Source: Pyricularia pennisetigena (lineage: Eukaryota > Ascomycota > Sordariomycetes > Magnaporthales > Pyriculariaceae). From it: DNA of 64,000 nt. Below, one piece after another: positions 20,959 through 32,597 of this stretch. The position numbers and the translations under genes were made by a program. The stretch spans positions 4,011,429-4,075,428 of the forward strand of contig NW_021940918.1 in assembly GCF_004337985.1 (NCBI RefSeq), written 5' to 3'. The notes beneath the pieces are model-generated. The model saw only the letters and a program-made list of their open reading frames with translations, searched no databases and had not been told where the DNA came from. The stretch's first letter is position 1, and the number at the start of each line of letters is the position of its first letter.

Positions 20959-23073
20959 ATGAACAACAGCGCAGCAGTTATCGATGCTCAACGTGCCCAA
21001 CAAGCAATCTTGGAACAATGCAACGACGCCGACTGCCCACCTCCTCCCTACGCTTTACGAGAACTTGTCGGCAAAGGTAGCTTTGGCCGCGTGTACAAAG
21101 CCGATGCGATCGCGACCGGGCAAATCGTTGCCGTGAAAATAATCAGCATCGAGGAAGGCGATACACCAGATCCACGCGCCGACACCATTGGAGACATTTT
21201 GAAAGAGATTGCTACCTTGAAGATTTTGAGTGAAACCGGAGCAAAGAATATCAACAAGATATTTGACAGCTTCGTTTTTGGACATTCGGTATGGATGGTT
21301 ACTGAGCATGCCGCCGGAAGCGTCGCCACTCTGATGAAACCTACCGGCAACCTGTCTGAGAAATGGGCTGTACCTATTCTTAGGGAGGTTGCCGAAGGAA
21401 TTTTCTGGGTCCATCAGCACGATATCATTCATCGCGACATCAAATGCGCTAACGTTTTGGTAACTGAAAATGGTGGTGTCCAACTTTGCGATTTTGGCGT
21501 CGCTGGAATCCTCGAAACGAAATTCGATAAAAGGAAGACTTTTATCGGAACATTGCATTGGATGGCTCCTGAGCTTTTCGACCCTGTCGTTAGCTACGGC
21601 AAAGAGATCGATATCTGGGCTTTTGGAGCGTTGGCTTACGAACTTGCTTCAGGGCTGCCTCCAAATGCCACGAGGAGCATCAACGACAATTTCGGCGTTT
21701 ATCTCAAGAACAATGCACCACGTTTGGAGGGCGACCAGTACTCGGACCAGCTCAAACATCTGGTGGCTTTCTGTCTGGTGCAAGACCCAAAACAACGGCC
21801 AACAATCGAGCAAGTACAGCATCACGCGTACATCTTCGACACAATCGAAGCATTTCCAACACACTCGCTTTCCACCTTAATTTCCGCCTATAAATTGTGG
21901 GAAGCACACGGTGGTGTCAGGCAATCATTATTTGCCGCTGGCGGCGCTCAAGGTTCAATTGACCAGCCATCTACGCAAGAAGGTTGGGATTTCGACGAGG
22001 ATTATGCGACCGGAGATTTCGACGAGACTGTCAGCGGTGAAATCGAGCTGATTTCTCAGGATGAGATCGCGTCAATATTGCGCGATGTGTATGGAATCAA
22101 CACTCCGGCCACCATAGGTTTGGGGGCACCACGTCGCCGCCGCTTGCCCCCAACTGCCTCGCACATCAAAGCCCCTCTCGAAAAAGTCTTCGACCCGAAC
22201 ACGATGACCACCTATCACGAAAACGCTAAGGTCTTCTACCACGGATCCCAGTACATGGTTGAGCATCCTTCATCGGATTTACCATTTCGCAAATTTGACA
22301 CTCCGCCGATACGGGAATCGTTGATTGATCTTGATGCGGCCCTGGATGGGATCACGCCTGACATGGGAACCATCAAGCCCGTGTCCAACAGGTTTAACGC
22401 GTTTCACCGCCAAACCCTGGAATGGACATTTCCAAAGTCGGATCTTGGTCAACCAAGCGTCAGCGTGTCTAGTGAATCAAGCGTCAGCATGGCGAAGGAC
22501 TCAATCCCGGTTTCTCCTTTTTCCTGGAATAATCGCGAATCGGTGGCCAGTCTCATTAATCTTGATGCGAGCGTGATCGAACCGGCCGCTCGGCCGTCAA
22601 CTGCAAGCTCAACAATCACATCAATAAGCTCTGACGACGAAGGCAGTGCTTTTAGTTTGGATAACAAAGATCGTACGCCAGGCCAATTGTCTCGATCTCC
22701 GGTCTGGTCAAACAGAGAACCTTCCATCTATGTCACAGACGAATCTGCTCTGCCCAGTTCCCAAATGGTTCTGTACGATCACTCGTCTTCCATTCGTGGG
22801 GCGTCTCCTGTTGACGCAACATCCCCTACCTACCTGACCTCTCCTACCCGTAAGTTCATCAGAATACTAGTACTACGGCATGGTTAAGCGCATTAACTAA
22901 TGCTTTCACGGATAGGACAACTGGAGCACAATCTCACATTACCTGGACCACCATCAGCCAAGGTAATGGAAGGTATGGCAGACCGAGACGAGGTTAAGAT
23001 CGAATTACAACGTCTTTTATGCGATTTTCAGGATCAACTTAAAATGACGAGTGAATATTTGAGAAGGTTGTGA
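20959..23073 (+). CDS. STE20/GCK-family serine/threonine protein kinase
   Basis: Two exons (20959-22849, 22916-23073; GTAAGT...ATAG intron) give 682 aa. The kinase domain spans about residues 31-320: GKGSFGRVYK (P-loop), VAVK with Lys60, HRDIKCAN with Asp159, DFG with Asp177, and GTLHWMAPE. The GTxxWMAPE block is typical of STE20/germinal-centre kinases that act in polarity, septation or MAPK signalling. A long Ser/Asp-rich tail of about 350 aa follows and ends in a short helical segment (ELQRLLCDFQDQLK). I chose the ATG at 20959 rather than upstream frame codons because it precedes the conserved start by about 30 residues and follows an ACCACCAAAAA repeat leader. It appears intact, unlike most neighbours. 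Confidence 0.85.
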
Positions 23074-23760
23074 GATTTTTCTGCCATTGCTTTGTATTGC
23101 CGCAATGCATGTTGGGCAGCCTGGATTTTGGGAATCGTGTGCCTTGAGCAGCAACGAAGCATAGCGACGCTTCATCGTCGTTAAAAAATCGATCATCGGA
23201 CTGTTTTAGCAACGTGCCTTTGCTGGCTATTTCTAACCCTGGTTTGCTATGCTGGCAATTGAAATTGCCAGTGGAAACAAAATGAGGGATTTAGAGGAAG
23301 CAAGCGAACGGAAATAGGATAACCAATAGCCAATGTCACATGTTGATAACATAGGGGCTGTCCGAAGTGTTCCAGCTTCTGTCAACAGAATCAACACCAA
23401 GGCTCTTTCCAAGAGCGATGTTCACGATGAAGATTCAATAGCTAGGCTATTACACATTGGAGGCAGGTGCGTAAACAATATGCCAAAACTTGGAGGTAAG
23501 GCTATGTGAGGGACATGCCATAAGAAGTACATCCCAGCTTTTCTAGGTCAGGATGGGCGTACGAGGAGTCAGGGGAACAACAATCCCTCTGTCCTCTTCA
23601 GGTTCTACAGAAATATCCGATACTCAGCATGGCTTTTCTTAAAGGCGGTTAAAGTGCAAAACCTTTTACTAATTGTGAACTCCGAACACCATCTTCATCT
23701 GCCCGATCTTTGCTAGCTTGACCTCGGGCACCTGAATTCCCTATCGACTCTTGATGGATT
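23074..23760. other. intergenic
   Basis: No gene is recognised between the kinase and the small fragment at 23761. Confidence 0.5.
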
Positions 23761-23991
23761 CTACCATGTCTGGCTTCCATCTTCGTTTGTTTCGGTACCA
23801 GCTTTATCAACTCGGTGCTCATAGTAGTATACCCTGTTTATCGACCGGAGATCGATAATTCCGAGGAAAACGGGCACATATGTACCTTGGATGGGTTGCA
23901 GACGTGTGTAAACCGCCGCCTCATGCTCAAGGTTTTTGTTCCAGCTGCGAGTGCTGCGGGACGGGAACTGCTGCCTTTTCGCGGCCTCCAA
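23761..23991 (-). pseudogene. fragment of a fungal kinase-like/phosphotransferase-type protein
   Basis: The frame contains LEHEAAVYTRLQPIQGTYVP followed by VFLGIIDLR and VYYYEHRV, a block seen in fungal protein-kinase-like (aminoglycoside-phosphotransferase-type) proteins. Only about 60 residues remain; catalytic motifs are absent. A relic. Confidence 0.5.
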
Positions 23992-24289
23992 TGCAGTACC
24001 TCCACGCAGGAGACAAAGCTAGAATTATCGGCCCCAGTGGTGAGGATTACACGGTCACCTACGACAAGCAGCTCGCGATGAGAGAGAACTGTCACGTCTT
24101 CACCGCCCAGCACTCTTCTTCTCCAGAAGACAACGGAGCAGCAGTCGTCAAGGTCATCCGCTCGCCCTCTGGCCCAGTTGTAAGGTCATTAGAGATGCAA
24201 AGCTTGCGTAATGTCAGCATTCGTCCTCCAATGTGAGACTGGCAGTTTTTGTGAGCTGTATATGAATGATCAAGTTGAACGTAAAGACC

Positions 24290-24440
24290 GCCCTTCGCCG
24301 ATCGGACCGCCGAACTTTATTCAGTCGACAGGATGGCGGAAGTTTAATCTGTGTGGAGTTGCCAATTGGCGAGCCGCAAGATAAAACCTTGCAACCATCT
24401 TTAAATAAGCGACGTCATCCGGGTGGCAGGCAGCATTTGT
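24290..24440 (+). promoter_or_regulatory. upstream module shared by three loci
   Basis: CCGATCGGA, GATGGCGG-AG-TTAATC and the palindromic CCAATTGGCGAGCC recur here, in the mirrored copy at about 42960-43090, and at about 38100-38235. It lies 350-500 bp before the RBR start codon. The role is unknown. Confidence 0.4.
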
Positions 24441-24785
24441 ACAAACCACTTATTGCTCTGTCAAGCTTCTTTGAAAGTTTTGACTTTCGTTCGGCTGTGT
24501 GGCAACCCTGTTAAAGTTCATCAACACACATATCGGTATTTGGCAGAACGCACTCTCAAATAGTGGACTAGCCAATCGCAACATCTTGATGGTTGGAAGC
24601 TATTTTGATCTGTATGTTTGAGTTTGAGTTTGAAATATTGCGTATTCCCCCAATTGCGATTATGAAAGCATAGGGTCTCCTTTTGCAAGTCGCAAAATCA
24701 GTTCATTAAGACAAAAGAGTCAACTCAGGCTATCGCTTTTGTTCTTTCTTTCTCCGTTTGTTAGATTTTGAAGCAAGACGAAGTG

Positions 24786-26103
24786 ATGGACTCTGCTTCC
24801 CTCTCCCTGGCCATCCAGCTGATGCTGGAAGACTTGGACGCCCTAAAGTCCGGAATAAAGGGCAAGGGCCGGGAAGACGACGGGCCCCCTGATATTGCCA
24901 TCGACACGGAGTTCTTACGAAAGGAACTCGCAACACAAGCAGTTCTTGCGTCCGATCGAAACATGTGCGAAAGTATTGCTGAGGCCGTGACCAAAGATGC
25001 TGACACAATCAGGTACCTCGACCCAGAGCAGGCACAAAGGGATGCTCAGCTCGACGACGAGCTCGTCGACAAGCTGAAGCTCCTCTACGTCACCGACCGG
25101 GAAGAGCCAGTGGAAGATAACCAAGACCAGGACCATGAGCTCCCTGAGGCGGAATCTTCCTTGTGGGGCACTCGCCGCGTTGTTAAGCGGCGCCCAAGGA
25201 GGAATTGCACCGGTTGCGGCGACGAGTTTGACTTTATCAATGTGGCGCGCTGTCCCTGCTCCCACAAATACTGCCGAGGGTGTCTGAACTCTCTCTTCCA
25301 AGCCTCAACTCTTGACGAGTCTCTGTACCCCCCGCGCTGCTGCCAGCAGCGCATACCCCTAGATCAGAATCGCATCTTTCTGACCCCGGACCTGGTAGGC
25401 CGGTTCAAGGCCAAGGAGATGGAGCTGGAGACTTCCAGAAAGGTGTACTGCCACGACCCAAAGTGCTCCACGTTTGTGCCGCCAAAGTTTGTCAACGAGG
25501 TCAAAAAAACGGCTGTCTGTATCAAGTGCAACAAGAGGACCTGCACGACATGCAAGGGGGCGGCGCATACCGGGGATTGCCCCCAGGATTCCGGCGTCCA
25601 TCAGGTGCTGGAACTAGCGGCCCAGGAGGGCTGGCAGCGGTGCTACAACTGCTTCCGGATCGTCGAACTTGGGAGTTGGCTGCTATCACATAAGTAAGCC
25701 CATGACCACTTTCTTCAATGTGCTTTTTCTCGCAGATTGACTGACCGATGCATTATTACGCACAGCATGTCGTTGTCGAGCACAATTTTGCTATCTTTGC
25801 GGTGAGCGGTGGAAGACTTGCACTTGTCAACAATGGGACGAGCGTCGCCTGTATAGTCGCGCTGCAAACGTCATCGCCAGAGACCCACAGGTCCGACTTT
25901 TGGACCCTCTGGCGCGTCAGGAACGGATGCGAGAAGCCGCTGCTCATCTCAGGGTGAACCACCAATGCCAACACACTAGCTGGGAGTACCGATCGGGCAG
26001 GCATCGGTGCGAGGAATGTCACGATTACCTCCCAAACTATATCTATGAGTGCGAAAGATGCCTTATCATGGCATGCCACCGCTGCAGATACAATCGGCTG
26101 TGA
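24786..26103 (+). pseudogene. RBR (RING-IBR-RING) E3 ubiquitin ligase, frameshifted at RING2
   Basis: Exon 1 (24786-25693) and exon 2 (25766-26103) together encode RING1 (CTGCGDEF...CPCSHKYCRGC...PPRCC), IBR (YCHDPKCSTF...CIKCNKRTCTTCKG) and RING2. RBR ligases load ubiquitin on the RING2 cysteine before transfer. RING2 here should read CYNCFRIVEL-G-GCYHI-T-CRCRAQFCYLCG across the intron (GTAAGC...ACAG), but the run after GAACTT is GGG where GG is needed (about 25669-25671), so the frame runs into a stop just before the catalytic GCYH. The C-terminal part ends with a further Cys/His-rich stretch (CEECHDY, CERCLIMACHRC). The break could also be an assembly error in a G-run. The gene has a mirror copy at 41263-42580. 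Confidence 0.75.
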
Positions 26104-27762
26104 TGTCTAGGGAGATGGATTAGCGCACAAAGGGTTTGGCACTAGACAACCGCATTTCTTATTGGTCTTAGATGATAAGCGCAACAGTTGCAAAGTTACG
26201 GTTAGGGTTAGATTTGGCGCAGACATTCTGCCCATGAGATGACGAAGACGGGATGAGAAAACCTCTAGGTTACCCCGCTATCATCTAATCGTGTCAATCA
26301 TGGGATCGCCGCCTTAGCATAAGAGAATGCAACACCTGTTGTGGTTCGTGCGCTCAAAGTTTTCAAAAGTGAATCTGAATTGTATGTAAGTGCCGATCGT
26401 CAAAGGTTCGCCAGATTCAACAAGCTTTAGCTACATCTCCCATATCGACATTATCTGGATAACTTTGATAACGAAAGCTTTTGCTTCTGCAGCTGTGCGA
26501 AAATTGGTTTGGACCTTGTTGGACCTTGTTGGACCTTGTTCAGGGCGAATTTGTCTGGTGGTTGAAGGGCATTGATGGAAAGGTGTGTAATACATGTTAG
26601 ATCCTTTTCGATTTGGGTGTGAGGAGTATCCAGGACGCCCGTAATTATGAGCTTCCTGGCTTTGGAAGAGTCTTCTATTGCGCGGGTTTATTCTTGCGAT
26701 CAAAGCAGAACAGCACAAAAAATGGCCAAGCACATACGAAGACCCAACGGCAACAAAATGCATGTTGATGCTAGTGCTGAGAGCAAAAACTCTTCCCCAA
26801 AACCCAGGAGACTTGAGTGGAAAAAACGAGTAAGACAAAGATGATGCAAGCTCCGGAAGAAGCCAAGCGAGAATTTGAATGGCAGGAAACCCATAATGTA
26901 CTAAAAGTACTAGGCTGCGACATCATCACAAAAAGCCACGACCGCAAGCTTGAAAATGGAGGGTATATTATTGAAAAGCTGCCTCGCGGTGGAGGCCGAG
27001 TTGTAGTGGTTTCACAAAGCGAAAAAAAAACTATAACTTCTTCACGTGCGAAGCAGTTCGGGGGACTATAGAATCTAATAAGGTTCTCCAGGCTCACGAC
27101 GCAGCCCGAAAAAATCTAAACATTTTTCCTCATCATAGCAACAATTAAAAGGGATATCGCCGTTTTCATTCCTTTTATTGTTTATGGTTGAAGTCCCTAT
27201 GGGGAAAATATTCAATACATATGTTTATGGAATTTCATTTGACGACAGCGATAAGAACAAAACTGGTACCACCACTCGCACTATCGTCCGATACACCGAA
27301 TCGGAGATAATTGCACGATTTGACCGCGACGTGACGCAGGATTGGTTACACAAGTGGTGTTTGGCGACGGGACAAAAGAGGCTAAACAAAACCAGGGCAG
27401 TGCAGCCCTTGTGATCGGGACCAGACTGGATTGACCGTCTTTCCAGCTCGGCTCGGCGACGGCATCCCAGAAAAACTGATGGCGGCTATGGCTCGAGATT
27501 TTACCCTGGGTAGATGTTGACATCATTTCCCAGGCCTGCTGCAGATACCAGACATCCTGAAATTGTTCAAGGCGGATTAAGACTTGACGGAAGACAATCA
27601 AAAATAAAAATGGAACATAAGGGAGACATGGTGCACTGCTCATTCTCCGCTGAGGGTCGATGGCCGGGTAATTGCAATGCATCCCATATATGCAAGCTGA
27701 CGGGCTGCGTTCAACACCGCCATCTCTTTGGGGACTCCATCCGAGCCGTGTGGCGTTTGATT
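26104..27762. other. intergenic; 3' flank of the RBR duplication, then unique sequence
   Basis: Up to 26955 the sequence is duplicated with 40395-41262 but shows no recognised domain. GGACCTTGTTG is repeated three times near 26509-26540 but occurs once in the other copy. From 26956 on, short frames without domains are seen, such as 27178-27414. Confidence 0.5.
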
Positions 27763-30469
27763 TCAGAAACTGTATATTGCATGATCCTTCCTTCCGAAAA
27801 CAGAATAGAAACCCTGATCCTGCATGAGCTTCTCGAGACTGTAAGGGCATCTGCTAATCATTTCCAATCCAGTAGCTGTGCTTATCCCAATATATAGGAC
27901 CGAGGCCAATGATTCAACTTTAATAGTTACGTTCTTCATAAAGCCTTCTTGGTATTGTGTCACTGACTTAGAGACTGCAAGAGGCTCTTTGCACTGTTCT
28001 CCATTCTTATTATAGAGCGACGTGAGGGTCTCTTTCGTCTCCGCCCAATAATGAAGCTGCGCGTTTTGCAACGGCAGCCGCAACAGTGCAATGAGAGACG
28101 GTCCAGGCGGTACTCGGCACCGTATACGCAAATGTACTGAAATTGAATCTGGGCAGAGATCGGGACTCGATGCAAGCTCGACGTAAAATAAGCATGCGAG
28201 CATACGACTTGCTGTTGGCTGGAGGAAGTGGGGACTTGTGCTTTCGTCATACTCGACAATAAGATCTGAGCTACTTTTCTTTGTGCTTAAATAAGGCAGC
28301 ACCTTATCTATATTTCCGTTACAGGCGTATATAGGGCAGGATACTGGGTTACTATTGTTTGTCGAAAATATTGAACTACCGAGCTGCTGATAGGTATGCC
28401 GTAAGTAACTTGAGATAGACGTGGCGGGTTGGTTAATTAGCAAACAAACCAATGGTCCGCTGAAACTTTCGGTTTTTTTCAGGTCCCAAGTTAAGCCCTT
28501 TCCAAAGGATACTTTCGACTTTTCATATATTTCGGGCTCCCGCAGCCTTTTTAGGTGATATCGGCAATCTGCAATCGCCCACTTTTGCAGAAACACTGTT
28601 TGACCGAAGAAAGCACCTAAATAGATCAAACCGATCTTCCGGTAAGATATTTGATCAAGATAGGGAAAGGGATAGATGGATGAAACGAACCAGTGTCGAT
28701 GCCAATGACAATGTCAAAAAACTCGTGAGGTTTAAAGTGATAAGCCATATATGCAGTCCTTTGGCGCATGTCTTCAAAGAATTTTATAAGGCCGGGTTTG
28801 CGTCGCCCTGAAAGTTTAAGCACCCTGTTTCCCGCAGTGGGTGGTCTTATAGGGGTTAAGTTTTTGTTTGGCTCCTTACATAGAGGACATTCTTTAACAT
28901 GATATCCGCATGGGTTTGACGAGCCGGCAGAGCCGCTTAGGATGACGCATGGATTACACAACCTATGGCCACAGGTAAGGCCTCGATCTGCCGTCTGTGA
29001 GAAGCACACATAGCAGCTAGAGCTGTGATAAAATGCTTGCCAGACAGCCTTGAAACGTTGAAGCAGCTTGATATGAGTGCGGGCGGATGGTGTGTTGTGC
29101 ATTTCGAGCAGCCGGCGTCTTTTTTTAGCTAATATGAGAAAATTGGTGCGAACGGAGGTACTTAGAGATCCGAACTTTGACTTTGCATCGATACATCCCT
29201 CGTAGAGCTCGTCAAAAGTTCGTTCTGGAGGAAAAACTGTCAAATATGCCATGTTAGCGCTTTAAGTACAGACAAAAATCAAATTTTAATCAAATCCCAA
29301 AGCTTACAATGCATTCCGGGAGGATAGGCGTTTATTTCCAAAGCCGACGCTATGATCAGAGCCTGATCAAGGTACACGTTAGGTTGCGTATCTTTCAAAG
29401 CTTGGCTTGTAACAAGGAACTTGGATATATGTTCTTTGATGGTAATTGGTACAGGGTTGTGCCTCCGGGAGGCATAACAGAAATTGTAATTAAGGTCTTG
29501 ATTGATAGTAAAATGTTGGATAGCATCTTGAAGGAGGTGTATGAGATGCAATTTTTTGAAGTCAAAACCGGCGTCATTGCGTGCTTTGACAGCCTTGTCC
29601 AATTGCTGCGAAACGGAAGAGGATGTCTGTATGAGCTTTATCTTTTGGAAGTATATCTGTATCCAATCGTCAAGCTGTAGATCCAAGCTTCGAGTAGTAG
29701 ATTCTAGGTGTGTGTTTTCTTGGGTATCTCCTTGCAGCTTGGCCCTGACCTTGAGATGAATCTGAGTTCGCAAGCTGTCTATTTCACAGGGCTTATCTGC
29801 TCCGCCTTGCAAAAGTAATACTTTTGGGGGAAATTGGTGTCGTATTTTCATGGACAGATAAAGCCAAGTTGATAATATATCTTGGACGTTTTCAAGGCCG
29901 CCCAGGTCGTCAAGAAAAAGTATGATAGCAGATGCAAACGGCGCTATCAACCTCCAATACAGGCGGAACGAAAAATCTGCTATGTTAACTATATCTTGGG
30001 TGATGCGGTGCTTTAATGCTTCACCTTTTGGTTGTTGAAACGCGTTTGTTTTTTGTGGTGCCATTGTATGCATTTCGCAGTCCGCCAAAGCAATTGACGG
30101 CGAAAAGGGACGAATCCAAACACCGCCATACTGCACCGGGTCCTGCAGATCAAAATGCCTCCTTTTGGACTCACCCCCGATGATGAGGACTATTTGTAGG
30201 CAGGAAGTGTTTGCAGAATTGATCGCTTCATAGGCTTGTTGATGCTCTGCCAAAATCCTTTCGCAAACAGCGTCACAATCGTGGCCCTGACGCTCCAACT
30301 CAGTTCGACCCTTGTCGCGAGCTATTTTTTTGCACGTTTCCAAACATTTGTCGCGAGTGAGTTTTTCGTTTCCGAGGCCGCGTGGAGACATTTGGGCTCC
30401 GGGGGCTTCCATCAGGTTGGCGATGGCGCCGTGGGCGAGAAAAAGAGCTGGAAGGATTTGTAAACGCAT
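27763..30469 (-). pseudogene. RING-finger/patatin-like protein with secreted-type CX3C...CX3C N-terminus
   Basis: Three consecutive minus-strand frames (30469-29279, 29252-28626, 28629-27763) join by short introns. The N-terminus has a signal peptide (MRLQILPALFLAHGAIA) and Cys42-x3-Cys46-x18-Cys65-x3-Cys69. A region typical of fungal patatin genes follows (ADCEMHT, YLDQALIIASALEINAYPPG), then a RING (CYVCF, CGHRLCNPC, CPLC) and a patatin-like domain beginning RPPTAGNRVLKL. Patatins are Ser-Asp lipid acyl hydrolases. Here the oxyanion loop (normally DGGGxRG) reads SGRRKPG and the GxSxG nucleophile motif reads GIDTG, so the catalytic Ser is missing. The C-terminal conserved part (ASRMLACLFYVELASSP) remains. 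Probably non-catalytic or decayed. A pogo element ends the upstream region 61 bp before the ATG. Confidence 0.65.
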
Positions 30470-30530
30470 AACGCTGAATAATATTTATATACGAAGTTTA
30501 GTTTCAAGTGAACAAACAAAGAAAAAAGTA

Positions 30531-32373
30531 ACGTGGATGTACAGTACCCCGGACAGGACAGTACCCCGGACACTTTTCCAACGTGGACGATCCTTCAATT
30601 GCAATGGCGTGTTTTTCCCACATCAACAATGGAATCGTCGAATCGCGAAGCGCAAATCATTCTTGCGCTAAATGAGCTCCGATCGAATAAAAAACTGAGC
30701 GTTAGAAAAGCTGCAACCATTTTCAATGTGCCGAAATCGACATTATACGACAGAATAAATGGCGCGACTTCTTTATCTGACCGTCGGCCCAATATGCAAA
30801 AATTAACGGAAAACGAAGAGAAGGTGATTGTCCAGTATATATTGGACCTGGATTCCCGAGGGTTTCCGCCCCAGATCGCTGATGTTGCTGCCATGGCCGA
30901 CAATATCCTCGCCGCGCGGGACGCGCGACTGGTCGGAACTCGCTGGGCAAATCGCTTCGTCCAGCGACGTACAGAGCTAAAAACGCGTTTTTCTCGCGCC
31001 TACGATTTTCAAAGAGCTTTATGCGAAGACCCTGACGCGTTAAACGCGTGGTTTCGTTTGGTGGCCAATATAAAGGCCAAATACGGCATCCAGGACTGCG
31101 ACATTTACAATTTCGACGAAACCGGTTTTATGATGGGCCAAATTTGCGGCCATATGGTTGTGACCGGGTCCGAAAGACGCGGAAGAAGCAAAAAATTACA
31201 GCCTGGTAATCGAGAATGGGCTACTGCAATCTGCTGCATCAGTGGCGACGGTTACAATGTTCCCCCATATATTATCGTTAAAGGCGTCCACCATCTCGCG
31301 AATTGGTATACAGAAGGCGATCTCCCCGCATCCTGGCGTATAAAACCTACCCCCAACGGATGGACAAATAACGAAACAGGCCTGGATTGGGTTCAGCATT
31401 TCGAAAAACATACAAAATCGCGGACAAAAGGCGTATATCGGATGTTAATACTCGACGGGCACGGCAGTCACCAATCCCCTGAATTTGAGGGCTATTGTAA
31501 AAATCACAAGATTATTCCAGTTTGCCTGCCTGCTCATTCATCTCACCTAACCCAACCACTTGACGTCGGAGTGTTTAGTGTCCTGAAGCGGGCGTACGGT
31601 CAAGAAATCAACACATTCATCCGGGCCCATATTAACAACATTAGCAAAGTCGAGTTCTTCTTGGCGTTTGCAGCCGCGTATAAAAACTCAATGACAAAAG
31701 ATAATATGGCTGGGGGTTTTAGGGGAGCTGGAATTATCCCTCATTGTCCGGAAGCTGTTATTTCCAAACTGGATGTGAAATTACGTACGCCTTCACCCAA
31801 AGAGCCTGCTTTTCCCACCACTGAATCCTGGGTCTCACAAACGCCACATAACCCAACAGAAGCTGTTTCTCAATCAACGCTTGTAAAAGCTCGAATCAGC
31901 CGTCATCAAAGCAGCTCTCCGACTCCGATTTTCGAAGCTGTAAAACAATTAGCGAAAGGTGTGGAAAGGTTAGCGCACCAAAACACCCTTATTCTTGCAG
32001 AGAACCGCAGTCTTCGGAAAGCCAACGAAGCGCTTAGCAAACGACGAAGGGCCAAAAAACACGAATCCGCATAGAAGGGTCAGCAAGCGTTCAAGAAGTC
32101 CGAGTTTTGATGGCGCAAAAGAATGCGAATGGGCCTGTATACGAAAAAGAAGGCGAAAATAGGGAGGGATATAATGCGCAAACAACGACTAAACGGCGAT
32201 GTGGAAACTGTGGTAAACCCCGACATAATGCACAAACATGCCAGGAAGATGAAGAAATGCCTGCTGTATATAGTTCCGATTGCATTGTAGTTACTTAAGC
32301 AACGCTGGCGTTGTAATTGAAATTTGGGAATAAGACCGACCGGAAAAGTGTCCGGGGTACTGTACATCCACGT
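30531..32373 (+). mobile_element. pogo/Fot1-type DNA transposon, nearly complete (element 1)
   Basis: 1,843 bp flanked by TA (30529-30530 and 32374-32375). Terminal inverted repeats begin ACGTGGATGTACAGTACC and run into CCGGACACTTTTCC; the left end has an extra AGGACAGTACCCCGGAC duplication. It inserted between the patatin-like start codon and its upstream region, in the opposite orientation. Confidence 0.93.
30629..32298 (+). CDS. pogo/Fot1-type transposase, C-terminal zinc knuckle out of frame
   Basis: Starts MESSNREAQIILALNELR and includes a psq-type HTH (RKAATIFNVPKSTLYDRING), a CENP-B-type HTH (RWANRFVQRR) and the DDE catalytic core with YNFDETGFMMG, LILDGHGSH and LPAHSSHLTQPLDVGVF (D-D-D pattern of the Tc1/mariner/pogo class). 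The main frame stops at 32074 after AKKHESA. If one A is restored to the A6 run near 32057-32062, the frame would continue as AKKTRIR into the CCHC knuckle CGNCGKPRHNAQTC and end at 32298. The sister element at 33506-33910 keeps AKKTRIV in frame, which supports a one-base loss. Cut-and-paste transposition into TA; probably inactive if the deletion is real. Confidence 0.88.
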
Positions 32374-32597
32374 TATGTTAAAGTTGGAAAAAGTGTGGTG
32401 CAGGAAAAATGCGCGATTTGGTGTCCTGCGCGATTCGGTGTACAACCACGTTATATAAAAAAGCTTATTTGTAACACTTGCTATATTTTCTCCCTTTGAA
32501 TTTGATGTAGCATAATATACATGATTCACCGTTGCTTTAATAATATAAAGTAAACAATTATGCGAATTTATGCGTATTAATATTAACTATATGAATA

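Larger units (their letters stand above)
24177..26955 (+). repeat. left copy of inverted segmental duplication (RBR locus)
   Basis: Homologous to the reverse complement of 40395-43187; most coordinate pairs sum to about 67,366. It covers the RBR gene, its promoter and about 850 bp of 3' flank. The match begins at GTTGTAAGGTCATT and ends at CAAGCTTGA, after which both sides diverge. Scattered substitutions and small indels separate the copies. Confidence 0.9.

Noticed and set aside
26195..26215. Telomeric repeat (TTAGGG)
   Set aside because: Only two units here and in the mirror copy near 41152; also single units near 6500 and 44986. Too short for an interstitial telomere tract.
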